This document shows, in pieces, positions 18,492-31,266 of a stretch of 64,000 nt of DNA; positions within the stretch are counted from its first letter, which is position 1; every line of letters starts with the position of its first letter. The position numbers were made by a program, and so were the translations under genes. This DNA comes from Liolophura sinensis (lineage: Eukaryota > Mollusca > Polyplacophora > Chitonida > Chitonidae): assembly GCF_032854445.1 (NCBI RefSeq), contig NC_088297.1:17619127-17683126 (forward strand), given 5' to 3'. The notes below the pieces were generated by a model. That model saw only the letters and a list, made by a program, of their open reading frames with translations. It searched no databases and was not told the DNA's origin.

Positions 18492-18760
18492 GAAGGGTGG
18501 GGGTGTTATGTATGACTATTTAACGTTTTCATGTACTGCGGACCTTTGTGAAAGGGGGGGGGGGTGTTGTTTTTGATTTGCACTGGCGCTTTTCCGGCCC
18601 AAAGGGCCGATGCGCGCCAAAACTTGGCGTCATTGAAAATGCTTTTAAGCTGGATAGTATATAAAGGAAGAGTATATTATTTAGGACAAGAAGAAGTTTC
18701 ATTACTAGTGCTATGGACATTTTAGCATTATAGCCGACGAATTTTGGGCTTGATGACTAA
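18492..18760 (+). repeat. Polypurine tract and 3' LTR (partial)
   Basis: GAAGGGTGGGGG (18492-18503) is a polypurine tract, and TGTTATGTATGACTATTTAA starts the LTR at 18504. After about 50 bases it diverges from the solo LTR and holds a G-run (18555-18566), the palindrome GGCCCAAAGGGCC (18597-18609) and a TATA box (TATATAAAGG, 18658-18667). No CA end with a matching target duplication was found. Confidence 0.65.
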
Positions 18761-18779
18761 AAGAATAAAAAAAAAAAGT

Positions 18780-19103
18780 GTTTGCAGAGGGTCATTATTC
18801 ACTATGATGACCGTTTCTTAATGTACAATCCATATTTACAGTACAAGATGGGCAGGTACATGGGTTAAAGAGAGATTTTGGGAAAGGTGGGCCTTAGAAC
18901 ACTCAAGATGTTATAAAATATACGGAACACAGAGTATAGTACAGGAAGAGCTGAACAGTATACATACACAATACCTGGACAAAAAAACAGTAGAAGCGTC
19001 AGCTCATATCAGTTCTGTTCGGGTAGAAAAACGACAACAACCACTTTAAAAGCAACAGATAGGCCGATCCAACCATGTTAACATTAAAAAAAAAAACGGA
19101 TTA
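18780..19103 (-). other. 3' untranslated region of the non-LTR element
   Basis: No frame. It follows the stop after LSRCRRF. An A/T homopolymer sits at either end (18768-18778 and 19086-19097). The exact 3' terminus cannot be fixed. Confidence 0.4.
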
Positions 19104-19948
19104 TTAAAAACGACGACATCTGCTAAGAAAATTGGCCAGGGCCTGGAAAGTCTTATTTCGGTTGGCTTTAGGATTTAAAACAGATGCTAACGTAAAATGC
19201 TGAAGGCCAATGGAGCGTAAGTCCCGGTAAAGAACACGGCGAGCGTTAGAGTGCCGGGTACACGTAAATAAGAGATGAGCGATATCATCGTTAACTAGGC
19301 ATATGTCACATAACCCAGATGGGTGCAGATTCATTCTGAATAAATAGGTATTTGTAGGTACATGTCCAGAAATAAGGCGGAACGTCGGGAACGTAATGAT
19401 ATTGGCGAATTTAACAAGATAGAACGATTATACTCGTGAAAAAACCTCCCCTTATTAGCTTCATCCCACTGCCGCTGCCAAATATCCACAAATTTAGGTG
19501 CGACATGACTCATAATTTCATTAATGTTTAAGGGCACGTGTATGGATATATCTAAAAAGGATAAAGCTCTCTTCGCCAGGGAGTCTGCCATTTCGTTCCC
19601 CACAATACCGACATGAGCTGGTACCCAGTCAAAACTCACAGAGACGCCCTGGTAACGAAGAGTGGTGCATAAATGTAGTATTTCAAACACAAGTGATGAA
19701 GAATTATACCAGACATAATTTGACATGGCCTGCAAGGAAGATAAAGAATCGGTAAGTATAACAGCCCTGGAAGGTTTTAGGTCGGGGAGAAACTGAAGAG
19801 CACAGATGATAGCTGTAAGTTCTGCTGTAAATACTGAGACAAAATTGGATAATCTAAGGGATTTGGAATATTTTAACTCTGGAACACAAAAAGCTGCACC
19901 AACTCTGTTGCTGTCTGGACACTTGGAGGCATCAGTGTATACCTGCAA
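19104..19948 (-). pseudogene. RNase H and zinc-knuckle region of the non-LTR element
   Basis: The RNase H has all key residues: VYTDASK, VFTAELTAIICAL, ILTDSLSSLQ and WVPAHVGIVGNEMADSLA. The frame breaks near 19331 and then resumes with the C-terminal knuckle LCDICLVNDDIAHLLFTC (C-x2-C-x7-H-x4-C) and ends at 19104. RNase H removes the RNA strand after target-primed synthesis. Confidence 0.8.
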
Positions 19949-20387
19949 GTACTGGGATAGGCTTGTATGTATATATTCCGTAGGACATAGTAAGGAAACA
20001 TTCGGATTATCAGATTTTTTTCTATATCATCGTTCAGAGTAGTCGAAATATAGGGAGGTTCTAGATTCCATGTGGGGAAATCAGGAACACGGGATGACTG
20101 CAAAGCAACATTATCACAATCTAAAGACGAAGATATGTTCTTTGATCTCAAACTAAATGGTAACCCAGCATAACTATTTAAGTCATGCAAGTTGTCATAA
20201 AAGGAAGGCTCGAGCAAACGAGACGAAGCATTATTAACCGAACATTTGAGCCTGAAAAAGAACTTGAGGATGCGCAGGCGCCGACGGATAGACAATGGCC
20301 ATTCGTTACAGAATACCTGCAGAACGTTAAGTGGTGTGGTGCGCATGCCTCCTGTACATATCCGAAGCGCTGCGCACTGAACAGAAT
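19873..20387 (-). pseudogene. RT-RNase H connection of the non-LTR element
   Basis: This continues the RT reading after a slip in the A-run near 20388 (MRTTPLNVLQVFCNEWPLSI, RRRLRILKFFFRLKC). The frame changes again near 19965 before the RNase H. The segments GGMRTTP and PLSIRRRL are typical of the linker in mollusc and arthropod Jockey/I elements. Confidence 0.65.
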
Positions 20388-22160
20388 CTAATTTTTTTCT
20401 TTAAGCGTAATGCAAGCAGAATCATAGGCTTCACAACAATAATCAAGTTTGGTACGGATGAGAGAGCGATATAGCAGTAGTAATGATTTTTTCTCAGCCC
20501 CCCCCCCCCAAGATTTGCCCGATACACACCTCATTAAATTTAGAACTTTATCACATCTTGCTATCAAATAGTCAATATGTCTACCCCAAGTAAGCCTATT
20601 ATCGAATATAACCGCGAGATACTTAAAAGAAGAGGAGATTTTGATCGTCGAGTTATTAAGGGTTAGACAAACATTACCAGTATGGCGCCGTGTAAACACA
20701 ACAGCTTCTGTTTTAACAGAAGAAAACTTAAACCCCCAGTCCCGGCTCCATTTCATTATATCATCTAGACCTTGCTGAATATGCTTGACACAAGAGGCAA
20801 GGGACCTAGAGCAAAACCACATGGATTTATCATCAGCGAAAAGCGTGCAATTTAATTTAGGGGATATGGCATTGGGTAAGTCATTTATGGCTACGTAAAA
20901 TAAAGTGGGAGATAAGACACTTCCCTGGGGAACCCCATTCTCCACCGGAACCATGCGAGAATAACTCTGTCCCCCTCGAACTTTAATAAAACGTCCGGAC
21001 AGGAAATCTTTTAAAAAACCCAACATTTTCCCACCAATGCCAATATTACGCAGCTTAATTAACACCCCAGTCCTCCAAACCATATCGTACGCTTTTTCTA
21101 TATCGAGAAACACGGCAAGTAGATAATCTTTATATTTAAAAGAGTGTCTGATGGAGGTTTCTAAATTAACCACATGGTCAGTAGTACAACGTTTGTTTCT
21201 AAAACCGCTCTGTACTAGACTAAGTATATTGTGTTTCTCCAAAAACCACATCAATCTAGAATTTATCATACGCTCCATGACCTTGCAGAGACAGGACGTG
21301 AGGGCTATAGGCCTGTACGAAGATGTGAACGAGGGATCCTTACCTGGTTTAGCAACGGGCACAACAATTGCCGTTTTCCATTTAGCCGGGAGTTTCATAC
21401 TAGACCAAACGGCATTGTAGAGCAATAGTAATATAGTCATACAGTGATATGGCAAATTGTACAACATGGAGTACGTAATAGTATCCTCACCCGGTGACGA
21501 ATCCGAACATGAGGATAAGGCCTGCTTTAATTCTAGTAAAGAAAAATCATTGTTAATTGGCATGTCATCAAAAAGAATATTATTAAAAGGATGCATTTCT
21601 TCAATGTTTTCCTTATGGGATATAAACTCAGGAGAATAATTGTTTGAACTGGAAACGAAAGAGAAACTGTCTGCCAAAATATTGGCTTTGTCAATATTAG
21701 TAACATAATTACTATTATTATGAACAATAGTTGGGGTGTTATTTGATTTTCTTTTACCTTTAATCGAGTTTATTTTATTCCAGACTTCTTTGGTATTTGT
21801 ATTTTCAGATAAATTCGAACAGTATTGTCGCCAGTGATCTCTCTGAGCTGTTTTAATCACCCGCTGTGCTACAGCTTTAGCTTGTTTAAATAAAATAATG
21901 TCTTGGTATAGGCGAGTGTGTTTTGCACGATTTTTTAAACGTTTCCGATTTTTTATAGCATTAGAACAATCGTCGTTCCACCAAGGAACAGGTATTCTAC
22001 TAGACACCTTACCTGAGGATTTTAGAATGCATTTTTGTGCAGCCACATCAATGGCATTAAGTACATTATCTGCAAAAATATCAACATCATTATTATACAC
22101 ATCCTGAGAAAAAGACCTCAAACATTCTTCTTTGTATACATCCCACTTTGCCCTTTTCAC
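20388..22160 (-). pseudogene. Reverse transcriptase of the non-LTR element
   Basis: 590 codons. RT blocks seen: SSYRPIALTSCLCKVMERM, VQSGFRNKRCTTDHV, LAVFLDIEKAYDMVW (motif A Asp), GVPQGSVLSPTLF, and CTLFADDKSMWFC, the FADD form of the catalytic box. A G-run (20509-20518 on the plus strand as C) is part of the frame. It is separated from the endonuclease only by an in-frame TAG near 22179. Confidence 0.85.
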
Positions 22161-22175
22161 ACACCATCTGGGAGG

Positions 22176-22868
22176 CTAGCCTACAGGATTCACATGGTGG
22201 TCTATATTACAGGTGACTAGAACTGGTAAGTGGTCGCTAGGACAAGGGCTTATGGTATCAACGAACCAATTAAAAGACAGGCCTATATCTGCTGAGCAAA
22301 GAGTAAGGTCTAAGTGAGACAGATTACCAGAATGAGGATCTACACGAGTGCCCGTCCCATCATTTAAAACACACATTTCATAATCATTAACTAGAGCAGT
22401 CATTACCCTTCCATTGAAATTCGTTGTAATGCTACCCCATAAGGGTCCGTAAGCGTTAAAATCCCCACACAATATATAAGTGCTATTAATATAAGACATA
22501 AGAGTATCAAAATCTTTTCTATCAATACGACTAGAAGGATTGTATATATTAACAACACTTGTGGGTGCACCAGACCTCGAAGCAATATTAAAACATTGTG
22601 CCTCAATACTGTTAAAGGGAGGTAACTTTAGTTCTGAAAAGGATAGGCCGTCTTTTAGAAGCATGGCCAGGCCCCCTCTCCCGTCTGTATTCCTATCCAT
22701 TCTACCTATAAAATACCCAGGGTAAGTAAAATCCATATGTGGCTTTAAAAAAGTTTCTTGAAGACATATAACATGAGGAGCGGGCTTAAGATTTTGAATA
22801 TAACACTTGAATTCCTCTCCATGAGCGCCAAGACCGCAAATATTCTGATGTAACATGTTAAAAGTCAT
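22176..22868 (-). pseudogene. APE-type endonuclease of the non-LTR element
   Basis: From ATG 22868: LHQNICGL, VICLQETFL (catalytic Glu), VVNIYNPSS, LCGDFNAYGPLWGS, SHLDLTLCS and CPSDHLPVL (Asp-His pair). It nicks target DNA to prime reverse transcription. All expected motifs are present. The frame stops at TAG and the RT continues in the same frame. Confidence 0.85.
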
Positions 22869-22924
22869 TGATAAAAAAGGTAAAACAAGATAGGAATATA
22901 TATTTATATTTTATAAAGGATACA

Positions 22925-23326
22925 TTATGAATGTTCATCATCCGAGGACACAGTAAATAGAATATTGTTCAGTCTTTTAAAATCAACAGCCTCAGAGCCA
23001 AGACGACTCTGAGCGATGCTAAACACTACTTGTACCAAACTCTTAGGGTCTTCGATTTCGAAGACGTTTATTAGTATTTCCGAAAAGATGGCGATAAGCC
23101 TTGTGGCCATTGTGAAAGACATATCGTCTATCTGAGTGGGTTCACCACGTGGGGTTTGAGTAGCTATGGTCCTAAGGATTGGCTTGACGGGTGTAATCGT
23201 AATGCAATGATTACAAACAATCATTAGGTCTTTACCGTTAATTTTCTTTACTTGTTTTACATTGCCAATTTTGTAGTGGATCGCGTTTCCACGACTTCCA
23301 TGTCGTCTCCTTCTGCGTCATCCATG
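22925..23326 (-). pseudogene. C-terminal fragment of ORF1 of the non-LTR element
   Basis: The frame is open from about 23326 to a stop at 22925, 57 bases before the endonuclease start, as expected for ORF1. Segments: IHYKIGNVKQVKKING, MIVCNHCITITPV, FEIEDPKSLVQVVFSIAQS. No zinc knuckle or RRM is visible in this part. The assignment rests mainly on position. Confidence 0.5.
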
Positions 23327-23339
23327 GCTGTAACTAATG

Positions 23340-24092
23340 ACTATAGTGGTGTATGCACAGGGGAGTTATTACAAGACGACAGTTAAAAATAGCAGAAGTT
23401 GCTCGGGAGCTGCTCCGAGCCAGGGAGAAAAGACGAAAGGCGCTCTGTTAGGTGTGGAAGAGACAGTGTAAGTACAGGATTTCCTATCCCACAATTGTAC
23501 ACTATACCTAAAGTATAGTAACTTATAGCCCTATGCTACTACATAATACAAATAAATCCAAAAAATATCAAATATACAACACTATGAAAACCACTCTCAA
23601 TGAACGCCTGTACAAGAAAGGGGGTTAAGTTGACCTTTGCCTCCTTTACCGCGTCCAGACATATCTATACCTTCTATCGAGCTGAGCAAGTAGAAATATC
23701 CTTTATGCTATCGTTCATTTGTACCCATGTACGTATAGGCCTATATAGCGTTTCTAAACCTCTTTGTTACTTACTGCACCGCAGGAGATTGCATTTCTCT
23801 ATTTCACCGCTTTCAGTTTGCGTAAATCCATCTTTTTTCGTTTACTTATCTCTCCTAGTTTACATGTTTTCACTCATTTTGGCAAATCAGTTTTCTTTTT
23901 TGACTTTCATCATACACGTTTAGTCAATGAGCAAATAAAAAAGTGTCTCAGTGTGAAAGGATCTGGATACAAGTGAGGAATGTTTGGAGGAAAATATGTT
24001 CAAAGGGAGATAATACAGCATCCGCTAAGCATTATGGGAAAACAGATGGGCTACAGGATGACAGCCGCAGTGTCTTCTGCAAAGAGCTGGAT
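23340..24092. other. Non-coding stretch
   Basis: No gene or repeat recognised. Small open frames here have no coding character. Confidence 0.4.
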
Positions 24093-24094
24093 TC

Positions 24095-24346
24095 TTATTT
24101 ATTTATTTATTTATTTGATTATGATTTAATTTTTTACACGACGTTGGCCAGCATCATTGTGGTAGAAAACATGGCAGTGCCCTAGGGTAACCCATGGCCA
24201 TCCGCAGGTTGCTGACAGACCCTATCTCGTAAGAACGGAGAGGAAACCAGCATAAGCTGGATTTGAACACTCAGCCACTGCTTTTCTGGAGGCTCTTTGG
24301 TCATTGCGCCGCCCTGGCATGCTAACCTCTTGGCCACGGAGGCCCC
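24095..24346 (-). mobile_element. tRNA-headed SINE, full-length, old
   Basis: This is the first of the dominant SINE family. On the minus strand the head GGGGCCTCCGTGGCCAAGAG carries an A box and GTTCAAATCC a B box. The shared core (CAACCTGCGGATGG, AATGATGCTGGCC) follows, with an AAATAAATAAAT tail. It is diverged from the others by about a fifth. Confidence 0.75.
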
Positions 24347-24349
24347 CTA

Positions 24350-25605
24350 AGAAAACAATTTCAAGCTGAATGCTCAAACTTGTCTGAATTTCCGCTACTA
24401 CCACAGCACAATCTGATTTGATACACATGTTTAAGGGTTTCTTGTGGATTTCAATTTTAGGATAAGTTCGAAATAGCTACGTGAAACGGGATCCTCGTCG
24501 TTTCCGTTGAGTTTTTCTCGAGTAAGATGTTGGACAGTCCATCAATTAAATAATCTATCAGTTCAGTTAAATTTCGGCCCTCAAAACATAAGCTCTTCTT
24601 GAATGCTTGTGTGAGTTATCTGTGTTTTATCCTAAAAAATGCGTTAATGTCGGTTGTCTGAGTCATGCTAGAATGTGATCTGCTTTTATAACATAATACT
24701 ATGTTGTATTTAACATAATATTCTGTTGAATCTATGTGTTGAAATAATACAATATGCTACGGGATATTTTTAATGGAATAACCTGCTGCAACATCAGAAT
24801 ACTTTCCACCATCACTTGGATAACAAGTTTTCTTTAAAATTTACCAGATTCTTTCATATTTAGTGTGTTTGATCGTTGTTTTAGGACGTACGGAAATACA
24901 TATAATTTCTGTTTATAGGCTCTGGCAACCTGCATATCGACTTGCACTGGAGTTTATTCATACGTGAAAGCACCTGCTACAAAATTTCAGATAGGGTTTC
25001 CTACAGCCAGGTGTCCAGAGAACAGTCAAATTATCGGTTGTTGGATTTCCAGCTTGTGAGTATATGCCAACACACCCAATTTTCCTTTGTTGGTTGCTCA
25101 CAGCTTATAGCTGACAAATGTACTGGTAATAAGTGTGCAACTTATACAAACAAAGAAAATACTAAAATGAAGTATAAATCCGATGAAGGACCATTAAACA
25201 CTGTCCATGCGGGAAAATGGACGGATTTATTTTTTCACAGTGTTTCCAATCGAGTAAGATGGTTTCAACACATCAGATTCTGCGGTGGTCTGTAGTGACC
25301 CCTACGGCATCAGTGGCGTTACATCTATATTTTTTGCTTAAAATTATTTGTTTGAAAGTCCATTTGGCGAATGTATTTATAGATATGTATTTAGATATGC
25401 ATTTAACTGGGATGATTCAATATATAGCAATCTGTGTGTGAGTCAAAAACATGATGTGGCGTCACTGGCCTCGATATGGTCAGAACGGGCCACCGAAGAA
25501 TCCAAACATCCTCTCCACCACCCCCCACCCCCCCACCCCCCAAAAAAACTTTATTTCTGGACAGTGTTTAATGGTCTTTCATCTGACATTGAACATTGTG
25601 GACCT
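24350..25605. other. Non-coding stretch
   Basis: Nothing recognised apart from a C-rich run (25516-25546). Small open frames look random. Confidence 0.4.
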
Positions 25606-25612
25606 TCCAGGC

Positions 25613-25905
25613 TCGGGGCTCTATGACCAAGTGGTTAGCGTGCTGGTCTCACCAATGTGGCGGCTGTGAGTTCAAGCTCAATCTGTCTTCCTCACTGGCC
25701 ATACGTGAGAAGGTCTGGCAGCAACCTGCGGATGTCGTGGGTTTCCCCCGGGCTCTGTCCAGTTTCCTCCCACTATAATGCTGGTTACCGTTGTAAAAGT
25801 GAAATACTGAGTATGACGTAAAATATAAATCAAATAAATCAAGCCAGGCTCATGCTGGCTTTCTCTCCTGTCGTACGTGTGAAGGTAGGTTAGTTGCAGA
25901 GTGTG
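25613..25905 (+). mobile_element. SINE, full-length, followed by a partial second copy
   Basis: The head has an A box (GACCAAGTGGTTAGCGTGCT) and B box (GAGTTCAAGCTC). The core and AAATAAATC tail end near 25840. From 25841 another SINE segment (CAGGCTCATGCTGGC, TCCTGTCGTACGTGTGAAGG) follows without a head. Confidence 0.75.
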
Positions 25906-26950
25906 ACTCACATCGATCACGTGACTTGTATGTACGCCTATCAGAACGATATGGCGGTCACACTAGGTGTAATGTCTGAATATATATATATTTTTGTGAA
26001 TCTGTGAGGTTGTCATGAATAGTTTTTGGTTCTGCGAGAATCAGAACAGGTTAGTTGATTATGGGTTCTATTCGGTTTACATGGATTTACGCCAGGGAAG
26101 TTTAATTAGCGTGTGAAGATAGGGTAAATGTGGCTTACCGTCGATCCGACACATTAGAAGCAGTTTGGTCGGTTTCAGAGTTACACTCCGCAACAAGTGG
26201 GAAGGTCTGTCAGCAAACTAGGGACGAGTGAAGACACTCAGGACACTTCTGTGAGAGTGTTGACTGGTAGTTTTACGCAGCAGTTTGTTTTTGTTTTATT
26301 TATTCATTTGATTATATTTATATGAACTCGAGAATATTTTATTATTTTGTTCTAATTTTGAGGCTATTGACTTGATTTTCAGGTGGGTTGGACCATCATT
26401 CGTGACTACAACCATCGATCCTCTGGAAAATACGTGCAGACCCACAACGGCGTGTAAAAACGGCAAGGGCTGTTTCGTTCAAGCTGTGTGTAGGAGATAG
26501 GTCTTTGAAAAGAAAATGAAGAAAAAATTTGTATATTTGTACGTCTGTTCACCAGAAAAAAATATATTAATGAAAATATATCAAATATATGTTCTGACCG
26601 AAACTGGCGGAAGTAAAGCCCTATGAGGGATTTTTCTGTCCTGTTCTATGATGCGATAGAATTTCCGTAGTTCAGGTGTAAACACGCAATCAGTTTAAAC
26701 TACGACAGAGTATAATACCCTGCGTTAACAGTGACAAAGCCGAAGGAAAAATAAGATAAAAAGAAAAAAGCGTGAACCAATTTTGTGTTCATGATGTATG
26801 TTTTTGTGGCAAAATAAAGGGCATAAAACTGAATGACCCTATTTCTCTTTGCTTGAGTTCGCCTGAGTTCGGACTAACTTGAAAAATGGCGGCATTTCTC
26901 GTGGTTCCTTCGCCTTGCTTAAGCATTTAAGAGAAAATAGGCCTACCCAT
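25906..26950. other. Non-coding stretch
   Basis: AT-rich, no coding frame and no repeat recognised in the window. Confidence 0.4.
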
Positions 26951-26954
26951 GATT

Positions 26955-27236
26955 GGTAACATGGCCCTTCGGCTAAGGTATCGTGTTACTGCCGACGATA
27001 TAGTCGTGGATGAACGAGGTCGGTTACGAGTTCGAATCTCTCTTCAGATTGCACTTCATACCCCGTCTACGTCAGAAGCTTTCTCAGGTACCCTGCAGGG
27101 CCTATACGCACCATAACTTGCGAGGGACAAGAGCTTCTTATACGGTTTTATCTGGTTTCTTCCATCCATAAACCCAGTATCCATCATATGAGTAAGCACA
27201 CTTGAATACAACATATATAAATCACGAATAAAGAAT
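26955..27236 (+). repeat. Second tRNA-like SINE type (tentative)
   Basis: GGCTAAGGTATCGTGTT resembles an A box and GGTTACGAGTTCGAATCTC contains a perfect B box about 50 bases later. The unit ends in AATCACGAATAAAG. There is no second copy in this window, so the family status is unproven. Confidence 0.35.
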
Positions 27237-27590
27237 CAAGAACTTTGAAAATGTTGCAACACTGTTACTGTGGTAAACAATATATCTATTATTTTGTGCT
27301 ATGATGTATGTGTGACGTAATATATGTGAGCGCAGCGCCACAGCCAGAGTGAGTCGACATGGCAGGTGAGCTGGGATGCCACGAGTGATGGTGGAATTTA
27401 TTAGAACTTGCAACAGTCTGTCTGCATTGTTTTTATTCAACCAAGAAGTCGTAAGGCTGATATGCTCCTTTTTATAGTTCTTTCGGGAATATGACCATTA
27501 CATGCACATCTCCACAGACTAAACTTACACTCTACAGGACTATCTGACCATTGCCAAGTGGAAGAATCTTTGGACCACTTTTTACTTTTT

Positions 27591-27681
27591 ACTCCCACTA
27601 TAATGCTGTTCACCTTCGTATAAGTGAAACATTCTTGAGTACGACGTAAATCACCAATCAAATAAATAAATAAATAAATAC
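27591..27681 (+). mobile_element. SINE 3' part
   Basis: Holds only the distal core (CTCCCACTATAATGCTG, GTATAAGTGAAACATTCTTG) and the AAATAAATAAATAAAT tail. Confidence 0.8.
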
Positions 27682-27689
27682 ATTATATA

Positions 27690-28426
27690 AACCGTTGTTA
27701 ATTGTTTACTTGAATAAACTGTTAGAAACTTACAGTAGGACTAGTAAGCCCAGAAATAGTCAGTTGAGTTTTTCATGCAGGACTTTATATTCACCGTGGT
27801 GCAAAGAGACCGCAATTATATCATCGTAACTCATCAGGTCGATTTTATATTTTCAATATAAAGTTAGCGACTATTGTTGGATACCTTTGTAAATACAGGG
27901 ATTTAAGAATGTGTTAAATAGTTACCACCTTCTTGAATCTAATGTATGGAAATCAGACTAACTGGATTTATCAACGACAGCTGAAACTGGCAACTTGGAT
28001 GGCCTTAAATTATATTAGCTTATAGCAATAAGCGGTCGATGTCGCTCGCGCGTTCGTTTACGCTGCCTTATCTTTCATTCAAGATCATTTGCCTTCCATC
28101 ACGGAGTGCTAATCCTTATGCCACACTTGAGAAAATTTATACATTTAAGTGACTTGCCACAATTTTACCCAGGTTTCCTTAGTATACATTAATGTGGGCC
28201 CTCGTACAGTCGAACAAGTATGGCGTTAACAGCAAATAAATAAAATGGTTACTATAGGGCAAGAGGAATCCATTTCTCTAAATTTAACGTCAGCCGCTTT
28301 GGTTGGTGATGACTTAAGACGTTATGTGACAATATATCAGTGACTCTCTGAGTGCTTGTATATGGTAGGGATTGAGACTATGTTGTTCCAATGTACATGT
28401 GCTTCGGCCATTAGAAAATGTCACCG

Positions 28427-28428
<2 letters not shown>
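27690..28428. other. Non-coding stretch
   Basis: No gene or repeat seen. Confidence 0.4.
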
Positions 28429-28429
<1 letters not shown>

Positions 28430-28488
<59 letters not shown>

Positions 28489-28493
28489 TACAC
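28430..28493. repeat. (TA)n microsatellite
   Basis: About 25 TA units ending in CACATATATACACA. Confidence 0.95.
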
Positions 28494-28499
28494 AGGAAA

Positions 28500-29685
28500 A
28501 TGTGACAGGCGCTTCCTACAATCATGGGGAAATGTGACAGATGCTTGCCCCAGAGATAGGACAATGTGACATATACAAAAAACAGACATGGGCAAATGCC
28601 ACAGATGCTTAGGCTACTAAAGACACTGAAAAATGAGACAGACAGAATTGTATCTTGACTAAGAGCAGAATTCACTTTACCATGATTAGGCGATGTTTCA
28701 TGATAAGGCGCGTCATTTTAACACGATAGTTTTTATTCATTTTATTCGTATTTTAGTAATTACGAATATTTCACAGACACCAACAGAATGGAGGGCGAAA
28801 AGTGGAGACATAGTTTTTAATTTGGTTCCATTTTCTCGCTAAGTTCATGGCAAATTGTTTCAGATTATATCTTTTTTAATGTATCTTTGTGCACCGAATC
28901 CAAATATGCCAATATTATTTACAGAAAGTTTCAATTTTTTACACTAAGGGGAAACTTAATGAAACATGGTTGAAATATAGATTTGCGACATCTCAGATAG
29001 ATGATGGTTCTATTTGTGATTTCTCCTAGCTAGTCCATGGTGCTTGTCCCATGTCTATTTTCCAAACACCGCCATTTTAAAAGAATTACATTTTGACCAA
29101 CAAAAAGAGAATAATACAAGTTAGAATGATGGGACCGTTACTATATGTTACCTTATTATTTGGACTTCCATGCGAATGTATACGACTTGTGACCTTCTTT
29201 CTACAGATTTTGGTGAATAAAAATCTTGTCCGTCAGTACCCGTACAGCCACGCTATGTGTTTTACCTGGTCCAAGTGTTGTGGATTGAGTACGCACTAAA
29301 AAGACCGAAATTCAGTCAGACTTAAGTCTGCAGGTCAACTTTAACTAACCTGATAGGACATCATCAAAGATCGTATATCCTTTGTAAATATCCTTATAGA
29401 CGAGGAATCGTCTTGTTTTTGGTATGTTTTTGAATACAGACACGAAGTGGGGCCATCCAACCTGCAACTGCAAGCCCGAACCAGTAGCTGGTGTCCTGGA
29501 CATCTTTACCTATTATCATTCTTGTTATTTATATTTGTACTTATACGTCTCGGTTTAGAAAAAAAGGTCATGACAGAATACTGATCGCAATATATATACA
29601 CGCGTTGCAAGTGTCTGTGGTTATCTGTTGCATTCATATACGTCTGTAACCACATAGTAAGCGTTCATTACATATCTACCTGCCT
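28500..29685. other. Non-coding stretch
   Basis: Short ATGTGACA-type motifs recur near 28500-28600 (AAATGTGACAGATGCTTG). Otherwise nothing is recognised. Confidence 0.4.
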
Positions 29686-29689
29686 AAAG

Positions 29690-30210
29690 TAAGCACCAGA
29701 TAGCCTCATTTCCTCATGTGTCTAACAAGCGCGAATCATATTTCGCCATGCGCGTAACAAGCACGAACCTCATTTCCTCATGTGTCTAACAAGAACGAAT
29801 CACATTTCCCCATGCGTATAACAAGCACGAGCCACATTTCCCAATGCGTATAACAAGCACGAACCACATTTCCCCATGCGTATAACAAGCACGAACCACA
29901 TTTCCCCATTAGTGTGGCAAGCAACAAATACATGTCTGCAGGTGCCATATGTCCCATTTCTTTCGTGTCTGTACTAAACATCTGTCACTTCTGTATGTCT
30001 GTACTAAGCACCTGCGGCATTTGTTCTTGTCTGTGATAAGCATCTGTTAAACTTCTACATGTCTGTAGTGAGCATATGTCTTATTTCCCCATTTTGGTAG
30101 TAAGCGTCTGATACATTTTCCCATGTCTATATATAGCAAAATGTCACTTTTCTATGTGCCTATAGTAACCACCAATCATATTTTCCAATGCCGGTAGTAC
30201 ATATACATTG
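29690..30210. repeat. Minisatellite, 32-bp units decaying outward
   Basis: Clear units CATTTCCCCATGCGTATAAC + AAGCACGAACCA at 29775-29910. Upstream units carry TGTGTCTAACAAG. Downstream to 30210 are more diverged units of 33-38 bases with ATGTCTGTA and TAAGCATCTG. It is not a CRISPR array: the units are contiguous without unique spacers. Confidence 0.8.
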
Positions 30211-31262
30211 GAACAGCATAGTCACACTCCCCAGCACACTCTAGCACATTACGTCTTTAGTTAGCACCAATCAGAGTGGCGGGCATTAATGTAGAGAAAT
30301 TGATACGTGTTGGCCTATGGTTGCTATTTTATTGATTTGCTGTTATTGCCGTGCCCGTTCTCCTACACCATGGCCCATACATATATGGACGGAGGAAATC
30401 TGAGTAAAATGACATGTACAAACTCTCTCAAATGTGGCACGCAATGATGAAAGGCACGTAAGACTGTGTAAACGAACTCGCGTGCGTCATAGAGCGCTTT
30501 TTCACAAACTAATATATGCCTAATTTAACCTCCCCAACGCAGTCAGTGAAATTCCCTGTTTATTTACCTGTTTAGTTACAGCTGAGACACGTCTCAGTAT
30601 CTCTTGCCATTTTGAACGTTGTTTATAATCTCAGATGGCTGTATGTGGGATACCAGAACAGTTTTTAATAAATCTCCTCTCATTTCCATATTTCACTATT
30701 TACCAGATTCTTAAATTCCTATTCTTTACATAGATATCTAACAATAGTAACTAACTTTGTAACGCAAATATCAACGTGACCTGATCTCTTTGTGCCACAG
30801 TAAAGATTTGAATAACATAACTCTGTTTAATTTTCCTGATCGTACCGTTATTTTTTGTTTTCCCTAACAAGTTAATATGATTGATCTGTCAGCATCACCA
30901 TTTTAAACAGGCTAGGCATTATTTTAGGATTAGCGAGGTTCCACAATTAAGCGTGCCTTTTTCCCATTTTGGACGCCGTTAGACGGTTAGGCGCAGTAAC
31001 ACGATTAGGTGCAGCGTTTTACCATGATTAGGTCCTGTCACACGATTAGACGTAGCGTTTTGCCATGATTACACGCTGTTACTCCATTAGGCAAAATACA
31101 CGATTAGGCGCCAGACAGCCCTCACTACACGTACTGGTATACGAGCATGGCTCCTGTGGTATATAGTGAACACCCATATGTATTACACTAGATACGCACA
31201 TGTACGTACACGTAATAGATGTCCTTTTCACCTGATCATGAAAGAGTACATGTACTTTATTT
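30211..31262. other. Non-coding stretch with a degenerate short tandem region
   Basis: 30950-31110 holds about four imperfect units with ACGATTAGG(C/T)GCAG and TTTTACCATGATTAGG. A similar CCATGATTAGGCG occurs at 28680. No gene. Confidence 0.5.
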
Positions 31263-31266
31263 CATT

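Larger units (their letters stand above)
13180..18760 (+). mobile_element. Degenerate Ty3/gypsy retrotransposon with Gmr1-like domain order
   Basis: Order along the plus strand: gag, aspartic protease, integrase, then reverse-transcriptase thumb and RNase H, polypurine tract, 3' LTR. Integrase before RT is the copia-like order known in gypsy elements only from the Gmr1 group. The RT fingers and palm are missing, several frames are broken and a solo LTR is nested in the integrase, so the copy is dead. Confidence 0.75.
18770..23330 (-). mobile_element. Non-LTR retrotransposon, I/Jockey-type with RNase H, degenerate
   Basis: On the minus strand the order is ORF1 tail, APE endonuclease, reverse transcriptase, RNase H, CCHC knuckle, then a 3' region to about 18770. 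The presence of an RNase H domain places it in the I superfamily (I, Nimb or similar clades). At least three frame breaks and one nonsense codon show it is inactive. Confidence 0.8.

Noticed and set aside
18597-18609. GGCCCAAAGGGCC palindrome in the 3' LTR as a fourth histone hairpin
   Set aside because: It lacks the TTTC loop and the flanking consensus, so it is only a palindrome.
29775-29910. Regular repeats resembling a CRISPR array
   Set aside because: Units are contiguous, there are no unique spacers or cas genes, and the genome is eukaryotic.
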